A stretch of 5,227 bases of DNA, taken from NCBI GenBank assembly GCA_030642005.1, contig DAOWOP010000189.1, positions 1-5,227 of the forward strand. The letters are read 5' to 3'. The notes under the pieces are model-generated. The model did no database searches. It saw nothing but the letters and a program-made list of their open reading frames with translations, and was not told the origin of the DNA. Positions 1 to 5,130 of the stretch are shown in pieces. Source of the DNA: Planctomycetales bacterium (GTDB lineage Bacteria; Planctomycetota; Phycisphaerae; SM23-33). The position numbers and the translations under genes were made by a program. Each line of letters starts with the position of its first letter. Positions within the stretch are counted from its first letter, which is position 1.

Positions 1-109
1 ATGTTGAATTTCGAAGTAACAGAAGTAACAGAAAGAAAAAAAGACTCTGAATCCACGCTTCGGGTTTCGTTTATCTTCTTTTTCTTCTTTTCACTTCGAA
101 ATTCAACAT
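1..109. repeat. Inverted repeat element A (17-bp perfect outer arms)
   Basis: Bases 1-17 are the exact reverse complement of 93-109. Inside the left arm a 9-mer (gaagtaaca) is repeated in tandem at 13-21 and 22-30, followed by a purine tract. The right side carries a matching pyrimidine tract at about 74-91, so the two sides could pair further, imperfectly. The centre (about 47-65) is short and carries no gene. The element may extend left of the window. It could act as a transcript-end hairpin for a gene lying before position 1, but it has no clean stem-plus-U-tract of a classical intrinsic terminator. It is one of three such intergenic elements here. Confidence 0.8.
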
Positions 110-114
110 TCTTC

Positions 115-133
115 TGTTGAATATTCAATATTC
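115..133. repeat. Short AT-rich heptad/palindrome beside element A
   Basis: TTGAATATTCAA at 117-128 is a perfect 12-bp palindrome, continued by a partial repeat to 133 with about 7-nt spacing (ttgaata, ttcaata, ttc). The preceding 14 bases (109-122) match 2027-2040 in element B at 13 of 14 positions, which links the two elements. From 134 to the PilZ gene I see only ordinary leader sequence, including a weak -10-like TATAGA at 257-262 without a convincing -35 box. Confidence 0.55.
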
Positions 134-291
134 TCTTTACCACGACAAAGGCGAGCCTGCCTGCTTAACCTGTTCAGTTGCACAGAAGCCAGAAAATCTG
201 GGCACACACCGCCGTCCGAAATTATCATGTATCACTGGCGGAGGCTGGAGATATCGTATAGAATCCGCCTGTTGGGGTTTTGGTTGGAATT

Positions 292-296
292 GAGGA
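292..296 (+). promoter_or_regulatory. Shine-Dalgarno site deciding the PilZ start
   Basis: GAGGA lies 7 nt before a GTG at 304. The upstream in-frame TTG at 280 has only a G-run (274-277) about 2 nt away, which is too close to act as a good ribosome binding site. The GTG start is therefore preferred. Confidence 0.55.
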
Positions 297-303
297 TATA
301 ACG

Positions 304-621
304 GTGACTCAGCAGGCACCGACAGACCGTCGAGGGCATGGCCGGCATCCGCTCTCGATAACTGTGCAATTTTATCACGGTCCATCCCAGCGTGAATATC
401 CCGCGCGAAGCGTGGACGTTTCGACCGGCGGGATGCTGATGTACGTTCCCGTCGGCACGCCGGTATCGCCGGGCCAGCCCATACGTGTAACCCTCGGCAG
501 CCACGGTCGGCCTGAGTTCGCCGGGCTGAGCGAGCAACCGGTAGATGCCACAATCGTCCGCGTGGACCGCAAAAAAATGATGGACATCGGACACATGCCC
601 GTCGGCGTCCGCTTCGCGTAG
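304..621 (+). CDS. PilZ-domain protein (putative c-di-GMP receptor), 105 aa
   Basis: This is a single-domain PilZ protein. The family's two c-di-GMP binding signatures are visible: RxxxR as R10-G-H-G-R14, and [D/N]xSxxG as D38-V-S-T-G-G43. They are followed by alternating hydrophobic strands expected of the beta-barrel, ending in VGVRFA. Its length of about 105 residues is typical for a stand-alone PilZ domain with no output domain attached, so it probably works by binding a partner protein in the cytoplasm. What it controls (motility, exopolysaccharide, secretion) cannot be told, because no such genes are nearby. The start chosen is GTG at 304, which has a well-spaced GAGGA; a TTG at 280 would add eight residues. 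It stands alone, and the next gene on the same strand is more than 300 nt away. The family call is secure, and ligand binding is inferred from intact motifs. Confidence 0.88.
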   Translation: MTQQAPTDRRGHGRHPLSITVQFYHGPSQREYPARSVDVSTGGMLMYVPVGTPVSPGQPIRVTLGSHGRPEFAGLSEQPVDATIVRVDRKKMMDIGHMPVGVRFA

Positions 622-625
622 TAGC

Positions 626-766
626 CGGGTGGGTCTCATAGGCGAAAAAGGCGATCTCGTCCGACGCGCCGACGTCTTCCTTGAAGAGCCGGCACAAACC
701 TTCGAGAGATTCTTCAGCCTCCCACTGCGGGACCGCTATGCGAAAAGACACTCTGGATTTATTCAC
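626..766 (-). pseudogene. Probable 5' remnant of a truncated gene (about 47 codons)
   Basis: Read on the minus strand from a GTG at 766, the sequence gives MNKSRVSFRIAVPQW, an acidic amphipathic stretch, then DEIAFFAYETHP. The composition and codon choice look like real coding sequence. A purine-rich GGGGA lies 9 nt upstream of the GTG. After the proline at about 626 the frame runs on without a stop, but only as the antisense of the PilZ gene (arginine/cysteine-rich, non-protein-like). The rest of the protein is therefore missing, and the break falls within about 5 nt of the PilZ stop codon. The fragment resembles, from memory, the N-terminus of uncharacterised proteins of several hundred residues in Planctomycetota with a similar VPQW...DEIA.F...THP start. 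I cannot verify that here. No function is assigned. The alternative is a chance open frame. Confidence 0.45.
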
Positions 767-862
767 GGCGGTTTTCCCCGCTCACAATATCAGTTCTTCG
801 ACAAATCAAGGACTGTCCGGGGAATTTCCAGCGAAATTGTGGTTTTTTCAAAAAAACTGACC

Positions 863-891
863 TTGAGTGCGGCAAAAGGTCGAGGTATCCT
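863..891 (+). promoter_or_regulatory. Candidate sigma-70-type promoter of the PAP2 gene
   Basis: TTGAGT (863-868) and TATCCT (886-891) are separated by 17 nt, each matching the consensus at 4 of 6 positions. The spacing and position (about 40 nt before the start codon) are right. An A/T tract at 843-857 lies just upstream, as UP elements do. This is only a pattern match, in a phylum whose promoters are poorly known. Confidence 0.3.
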
Positions 892-916
892 CTGTGCAAA
901 CTTATCGCAGCGGAAC

Positions 917-922
917 AAGGAG
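917..922 (+). promoter_or_regulatory. Shine-Dalgarno site deciding the PAP2 start
   Basis: AAGGAG is placed 7 nt before the ATG at 930. This selects that ATG over an in-frame ATG-less extension back to 867, and it puts a lipoprotein signal peptide exactly at the N-terminus. Confidence 0.8.
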
Positions 923-929
923 AGTTCAC

Positions 930-1925
930 ATGCGACGTTACTTTCAATGGCCCTTCGCGGTGTCGGCGATTATCGCCGTTGCCGTTACCGGATGCAGTAA
1001 TGCTGGCGATGCTTATATTGAGCGGTACGTAACCGCATACAAGGCCGTCGCCGTCGCTTCCGCTCAAGGGCCGGCGGGCCTGTCGGCGACAGCGGAGGTG
1101 ATTGATACAAACCTGCCTATCGGCGCTGACGAGGAACTTCCTGCGACCCAGCCGGCTGGGATCGTCCCCGGAAAGGCGGGCGAACTGGTGCGCTGGTCGA
1201 AACGTCGAGGTCCGGCATATCCGGACGATTTCTGGCGAAGTTTCGGACGCGATGTGAAGGAACTTCCCGCCACCATCTGGGACGATACCAAGGCGACGTT
1301 CACCGATCCCTGGACGCTGGTGGCGATGGGCGGAGCCGTGGCAGCCGGTATCGCGCTTGACGCTACCAACATGAACGGCACGGTGGCTGACCACTTTACT
1401 AAAAACGGGTCTCAACTGAGCAAGTGCGGCGACATGATCGGCGACGTCGGCGGAAATCCGGGGCTGCACTTCGGCGTGGCCGGCGCGATGTACTTTACCT
1501 CGCTGGCGACGGGGGACGTGAAGACCTACGAGACCTCCAAGGCCCTGATAAACGCCCTGGCCGTCAACGGCCTGACCACGCTGGCGCTGAAAGGCATAGT
1601 GAATAACGAAAGTCCCAACGGCGACAAGTTCGGCTGGCCCAGCGGACACACCTCCAGCACGTTCTGCCTGGCGACCGTGATGCACGAAGCCTACGGGCCT
1701 GCCGTCGGCATACCGCTGTTTATCTTCGCAAGTTTCGTCGGATACGAGCGGATTGACGCGCGAAATCACGACTTCAACGACGTCATCTCCGGCGCGATTA
1801 TCGGCATCGCCATAGGACACATCGTGATGCAGAACCACCAGCCCAGGATACTCGGCTTCGATGTCATCCCCTGGAGCGACCCTGCCAATAACGCTGTGGG
1901 AATCGCGTTGATGAAAGAGTTTTAA
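930..1925 (+). CDS. PAP2-family phosphatase lipoprotein, 331 aa
   Basis: The N-terminus is a lipoprotein signal: MRRY, a hydrophobic core, then lipobox VTGC with Cys22. Residues 23-135 form an Ala/Pro-rich linker and a soluble segment (about DFWRSFGRDVKELP). The PAP2 (type 2 phosphatidic acid phosphatase) domain follows, with hydrophobic segments near 130-145, 180-200, 205-225, 258-272 and 285-300. Motif 1 is K221...S228-P229, motif 2 is PSGH (237-240), and motif 3 is R274-x5-H280-x3-D284. In the family, the motif 3 His attacks the phosphate, the motif 2 His donates a proton and the Asp relays charge; all three are present. The usual Arg of motif 1 (KxxxxxxRP) is Ser228, and the Ser before the motif 3 Arg is Glu273. 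The likely role is dephosphorylating a lipid phosphate or diphosphate at the cell envelope, substrate unknown. It is a single gene convergent with the acyltransferase. Confidence 0.85.
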   Translation: MRRYFQWPFAVSAIIAVAVTGCSNAGDAYIERYVTAYKAVAVASAQGPAGLSATAEVIDTNLPIGADEELPATQPAGIVPGKAGELVRWSKRRGPAYPDDFWRSFGRDVKELPATIWDDTKATFTDPWTLVAMGGAVAAGIALDATNMNGTVADHFTKNGSQLSKCGDMIGDVGGNPGLHFGVAGAMYFTSLATGDVKTYETSKALINALAVNGLTTLALKGIVNNESPNGDKFGWPSGHTSSTFCLATVMHEAYGPAVGIPLFIFASFVGYERIDARNHDFNDVISGAIIGIAIGHIVMQNHQPRILGFDVIPWSDPANNAVGIALMKEF

Positions 1926-1927
1926 AT

Positions 1928-2069
1928 AATTTCCAATTTCCGATTTTCAATTTCCAATTGAACAGAAGAAAAAGATGGACAAGTAGTCGCAAACATCGTG
2001 GTTGCGGCGCTGAAGCCTCTTTTTTCTTCTTCTGTTCAATTGGAAATTGAAAATCGGAAATTGGAAATT
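1928..2069. repeat. Inverted repeat element B (43-bp perfect arms) filling a convergent gap
   Basis: Bases 1928-1970 are the exact reverse complement of 2027-2069. The arms contain 7-nt repeats (aatttcc, aatttcc, gattttc, aatttcc), then an AACAGAAGAA module. The 56-nt centre holds its own small stem: CGCAAAC at 1988-1994 against GTTGCG at 2001-2006, with one bulged A. The element starts two bases after the PAP2 stop codon and ends three bases before the acyltransferase stop codon, so it occupies essentially the whole gap between two convergent genes. Transcripts from either side would form the same long hairpin. Bidirectional termination or 3'-end protection is the natural inference, but no direct evidence is visible. 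No transposase or target-site duplication is seen. Confidence 0.9.
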
Positions 2070-2072
2070 TGT

Positions 2073-3008
2073 TCACGCCACTCCGTCGCCGCCGGCTTTG
2101 CTGCCGTCCGGTCGATGCTTCCATCGGCGGTGGACCCAGAGGTATTGCTCCGGCGCGCTGCGGACGATTTCCTCCAGTTCGCGCGTGAATTCCTGTGTAA
2201 TCCAGGTTATTTCATCTTCGTGGCCGGTCCATTCGGACGGGTGAATTATCCGCTTGATACCGCCCTCAAATTCAAACTTATCGCTTAGCCGCTTGGCGTA
2301 CCCTATGGCTATCGGCACTTTGTGCCGTTTCGCCAGAAGAGCGATTGAGCGGTACGTGCTTGCGGGTCGTCCCATGAAATCAACAAAAAGCCCCCTCCGC
2401 CCGGCGTCCTGATCGGCGATAAACCCTAATGCTCCTTGTTGCCGGAGTATCTCTGAAGCGCTTGCAGCTGCGCCTTTTTTGTGGAGGATGCTCTGGCCGG
2501 TGCGTTCGCGGACACCCATGATGAACTCGTTGATGTACGGGTTGTCAAGCGGGCGGGCGACCGAGACCGTCGGGAAGCCCAGCGTAGCCATCATATACCC
2601 AAGGACCTCCCAGTTACCGAAGTGCCCGGTCAGCAGGATCATTCCCGTCTCCTGCCGGAGCAGCAGGCGGATGCTCTCGGCTGTGTTCTTCAGGCGGATG
2701 TGGCGGCTCCAGCGATTCGGCGTAATCAGCCTCGGGGTGAAGAGCACCTCTATGGCAAGGAACGCCATATTGTACATGCTTTTGCGGGCGACTCGCTCGA
2801 TGCGTGCCTCCGGCCAGTCGGAAAAACTCAGCCGGAGGTGTTCGCAGGCGATCCGCCGATGCCTCCGGTCAATCCGCCACAGCAGTTCGCCGATCCATCG
2901 GGCAGTCCGGTAGTTCGTCTGCACGTCGAACATGTGAATGAACATGTCGAACAGGCGAAGGCCAAGGTACTGGAGGTAGTCGATATATTTATTTCGCGGT
3001 CGAGCCAT
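2073..3008 (-). CDS. LpxL/HtrB-type lipid A or lysophospholipid acyltransferase, 311 aa
   Basis: This belongs to the lauroyl/myristoyl acyltransferase family, which transfers an acyl chain onto lipid A precursors or other lysophospholipid-like acceptors at the cytoplasmic face of the membrane. The catalytic HX4E motif is H129-F-G-N-W-E134. A second family block is ADQD (198-201) followed by FVDFMGRPAS (208-217). The C-terminal signature PEQYLWVHRRWKHRP spans 286-300. Length matches the family (about 300 aa). The N-terminus (about 11-47) is amphipathic, and not a clear transmembrane helix. The ATG at 3008 is the first start after an in-frame stop at 3021-3023. It has no Shine-Dalgarno, because bases 3015 onward belong to repeat element C. 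It lies downstream of proS on the same strand with a 140-nt gap. Whether the acceptor is lipid A or something else cannot be told from sequence, so no gene symbol is given. Confidence 0.88.
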   Translation of the reverse strand: MARPRNKYIDYLQYLGLRLFDMFIHMFDVQTNYRTARWIGELLWRIDRRHRRIACEHLRLSFSDWPEARIERVARKSMYNMAFLAIEVLFTPRLITPNRWSRHIRLKNTAESIRLLLRQETGMILLTGHFGNWEVLGYMMATLGFPTVSVARPLDNPYINEFIMGVRERTGQSILHKKGAAASASEILRQQGALGFIADQDAGRRGLFVDFMGRPASTYRSIALLAKRHKVPIAIGYAKRLSDKFEFEGGIKRIIHPSEWTGHEDEITWITQEFTRELEEIVRSAPEQYLWVHRRWKHRPDGSKAGGDGVA

Positions 3009-3014
3009 AGGGGA

Positions 3015-3158
3015 AAATGTCTAATGACCTAATGTCTAATGACCAATGAATGACCAATGTCTGATGACTAAAGCCATGAGACGGATAATCCCATGCCTTT
3101 TTTTAGTCATTCGTCATTAGACATTAGTTGGACATTGGTCATTGGACATTAGACATTT
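3015..3158. repeat. Inverted repeat element C (heptad arms) between proS and acyltransferase
   Basis: The left arm 3015-3072 and right arm 3102-3158 are imperfect reverse complements, both built from 7-nt units of the type yAATGwC (taatgtc, taatgac, caatgac, caatgtc). The units are shuffled between the arms, so pairing is good in blocks only. The 29-nt centre (3073-3101) ends in a T tract. The right arm overlaps the end of proS: the last two codons and the TAA stop are repeat sequence. The left arm ends 6 nt before the acyltransferase ATG. On the minus-strand transcript this would fold into a long hairpin, which could attenuate read-through from proS or cover the acyltransferase start. Both roles are inferred. 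Confidence 0.85.
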
Positions 3159-5014
3159 CTGTCCTTCATTTCTTCCAGGATTTTCAATGTTTCAGCCACT
3201 GCTTCACTCGCAGCGACTTTTTTCGGCTTATCATCTGTTCGTCGTTTGATTTCAGCGGTTCCTTCTTTAAGCCCGCGCTCGCCGACGACTACCCGCAGCG
3301 GGATGCCGATCAGGTCGGCATCCTTGAATTTCACGCCCGCGCGGGCGTCGCGATCGTCCAGAAGGACGTCAGCGCCGCCGGCGGCCAGTTCGTTGTAAAT
3401 CCGTTCAGCCTCGGCGACGACTTCGGTGTTGTCGTTATTGAGGATTAGAACCTCGACCTCGAACGGGGCGATGGCCGCCGGTAAAATGCACCCGTTCTCG
3501 TCGTTGCCGACCTCGATGGCGGCGGCCACGATGCGATTGATGCCGATACCGTAACAGCCCATCACGCAGGGCTTTTCCGAGCCGTTTTCGTCCAGGAACG
3601 TAGCGCCGAGTTTTTCGCTGTATTTCACGCCCAGTTTGAAGACGTGCCCGATCTCAATACCGCGGGGGAATTGCAGAGGTTTCCCCTGATGCGTATCGCC
3701 CTCGACGGCGTTGCGAATGTCAGCAACGACAACAATTTCACCAGACCTGGACAAATCTGATGGGGTTTTTATTGGAAAGTCCCGTCCCGGCACAACATTA
3801 CGCATGTGATGGTCAGTTATGTTAGCACCTGCGACACCGACCGGCATTGCTTCTACGGCGTGGTCAATAATGAGCCGCTCAATCTTCCCTTGTTCAATCA
3901 ATCCCATAGGGCCTGCAAAACCAGTATCGGCCTCGGTAATACCTTTAACGTCCGTATCATCTGCCAATGCGATGCTTTCCTCGCCGAGTACGTGTTTGAG
4001 TTTGTTTTCGTTGACCTCGTGGTCTCCGCGGACCAACACAGCGACAAATATGGGTGAAGATGCTTCTTCGTCTATTTTCTTACGTCCATCGTGCTTTGCC
4101 TTTTCGGAACGGATTCTTTTTAAGCGTTCTTTGTCCAGGGCTGGCGCACAGTAAATCAACGTTTTGATCATCTCTTGTGGTTTTGTGTTGAGGTATTCGC
4201 AGACCTCATCAATAGTTCGTTTATCGGGAGTGCGCACCTCTTCGGGAGCGGGACCTTCGGCGGCGGCTTGCCGTTCGGCGCTGTTGACTGGAAGGGGGTC
4301 AACTTCCGCTTTTTCGATATTCGCGGCGTAGGAGTAATCTTCGGTATGGACGATGATGTCTTCGCCGGAGGGACACGGGGCCATGAACTCATGGGACGCC
4401 GAGCCGCCGATGGGGCCGCTCTCGGCCTCGACGATGACGTACTTCAGACCGCAGCGGTCGAAAATGCGGCGGTACGCCTCGTACATTTTCTGATAGGTCG
4501 CCTCCAGCCCGGCGAAATCGGCGTCGAAGGAGTAGGCGTCCTTCATCAGGAACTCCCGGCTTCGGAGGACGCCGAAGCGCGGGCGGAACTCGTCGCGGAA
4601 CTTCGTGGCGATCTGGTAGAGGTTCAACGGCAGTTGCTTGTACGAGCGGACGTCGCCGGCGACCAGCGTGGTAACGACCTCTTCAGCCGTCGGGGCCAGG
4701 ACGTTTTCGCGTCCGTGGCGGTCGGTGAAGCGGCACATCGTCTCGCCGTAGTCGGTGTCGCGTCCGGTTTGCCGCCACAGTTCCATTGGCTGGAGGATCG
4801 GCATGAGGATTTCCTGCGCACCGGCGGCGTTCATCTCCTCGCGGACGATCTGCGACGCTTTTGTCAGCATCCGCAGCCCCAGCGGCAGATAAATGTACGT
4901 CCCCGAAGCGACCTTGCGGATGAAACCCGCGCGAATCATCAGCCGATGCGAGGGAATCTCAGCGTCTGCGGGAACCTCTTTGACTGTAGGAATCAGTAAT
5001 TGACTGTATCGCAT
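3149..5014 (-). CDS. proS: Prolyl-tRNA synthetase, bacterial type with editing domain, 621 aa
   Basis: ProS charges tRNA-Pro with proline in the cytoplasm (class II synthetase). Class II motif 1 ends near P72, and TAEE is at 109-112. Motif 2 is FRDEFRPRFGVLRSREF (139-155), GGSASHEF is at 203-210, and motif 3 is GCYGIGINR (486-494). The YbaK-like editing (INS) domain spans about 224-408, with K284 in the KTL motif, LVRGDHE (327-333) and GFAGP (365-369); it hydrolyses mischarged Ala-tRNA-Pro. The anticodon-binding domain is about 510-615. At 621 aa it is about 50 longer than the E. coli enzyme (572). Much of the excess is a Lys-rich insertion at about 290-322 inside the editing domain. Codon usage in the editing region is much less GC-rich at third positions than in the flanks. 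The ATG at 5014 is preceded by AAGGTG (5024-5019) at 4 nt, and the N-terminus matches the family. The stop codon lies inside repeat element C. Confidence 0.97.
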   Translation of the reverse strand: MRYSQLLIPTVKEVPADAEIPSHRLMIRAGFIRKVASGTYIYLPLGLRMLTKASQIVREEMNAAGAQEILMPILQPMELWRQTGRDTDYGETMCRFTDRHGRENVLAPTAEEVVTTLVAGDVRSYKQLPLNLYQIATKFRDEFRPRFGVLRSREFLMKDAYSFDADFAGLEATYQKMYEAYRRIFDRCGLKYVIVEAESGPIGGSASHEFMAPCPSGEDIIVHTEDYSYAANIEKAEVDPLPVNSAERQAAAEGPAPEEVRTPDKRTIDEVCEYLNTKPQEMIKTLIYCAPALDKERLKRIRSEKAKHDGRKKIDEEASSPIFVAVLVRGDHEVNENKLKHVLGEESIALADDTDVKGITEADTGFAGPMGLIEQGKIERLIIDHAVEAMPVGVAGANITDHHMRNVVPGRDFPIKTPSDLSRSGEIVVVADIRNAVEGDTHQGKPLQFPRGIEIGHVFKLGVKYSEKLGATFLDENGSEKPCVMGCYGIGINRIVAAAIEVGNDENGCILPAAIAPFEVEVLILNNDNTEVVAEAERIYNELAAGGADVLLDDRDARAGVKFKDADLIGIPLRVVVGERGLKEGTAEIKRRTDDKPKKVAASEAVAETLKILEEMKDRNV

Positions 5015-5066
5015 AGTTCACCTTGTATCCTGCCGAGGACAGACCAGGGTAGAACGGAGGCCCGGT

Positions 5067-5072
5067 AGTATA
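5067..5072 (-). promoter_or_regulatory. Candidate -10 box for proS, abutting a repeat array
   Basis: On the minus strand this reads TATACT (5 of 6 to the -10 consensus), about 53 nt upstream of the proS ATG. At 17-nt spacing the -35 position falls inside the heptad array (5090-5095) and reads GTCATT, which is not a recognisable -35 box. Low confidence. Confidence 0.22.
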
Positions 5073-5110
5073 ATGTCCAATGACCAATCAATGACCAATG
5101 TCTAATGACT
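5071..5110. repeat. Solo heptad array (element C family) upstream of proS
   Basis: This is a single arm made of the same 7-nt units as element C (taatgtc, caatgac, caatcaatgac, caatgtc, taatgac), with no opposing arm in the window. The hexamer TAGTAT occurs at 5066-5071 and again at 5110-5115, directly flanking the array. That could be a target-site duplication from insertion, or chance. Confidence 0.75.
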
Positions 5111-5130
5111 AGTATGACAGCGCTACCTTC

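Noticed and set aside
842..857. GTTTTTT-C-AAAAAAC hairpin as a terminator
   Set aside because: The stem is pure A/T, too weak to terminate, and lies just upstream of a candidate promoter; more likely an A/T-rich upstream element.
629..1000. 123-codon plus-strand open frame between PilZ and PAP2
   Set aside because: It overlaps the start of the PAP2 gene in another frame, lacks a ribosome binding site and reads as low-quality protein; the minus-strand remnant explains part of it better.
759..1838. Long minus-strand open frame (359 codons) opposite the PAP2 gene
   Set aside because: It is antisense to a gene with clear PAP2 motifs, lipobox and Shine-Dalgarno; its translation is His/Arg/Gly-rich with no recognisable domain.
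1928..2069. Element B as an insertion sequence or complete MITE
   Set aside because: No transposase, no clear target-site duplication at its edges, and only 142 nt long; called an inverted repeat without assigning a mobility mechanism.
1864..2288. Small open frames with NWKLKIGNWKL-like or FPISDFQFPI-like peptides
   Set aside because: These are translations of the heptad arms of element B, open only because the repeat lacks stops; not genes.
3015..3158. CRISPR array
   Set aside because: The repeated units are 7 nt with almost no spacers and are arranged as opposing arms, not as 25-40 nt repeats with unique spacers.
3128..3448. Plus-strand frame starting MDIGHWTLDI
   Set aside because: Its start is translated repeat sequence of element C and the rest is antisense to proS.
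4175..4999. 274-codon plus-strand open frame opposite proS
   Set aside because: It is antisense to the highly conserved ProS catalytic core; the open frame is a by-product of the strong GC bias at third positions there.
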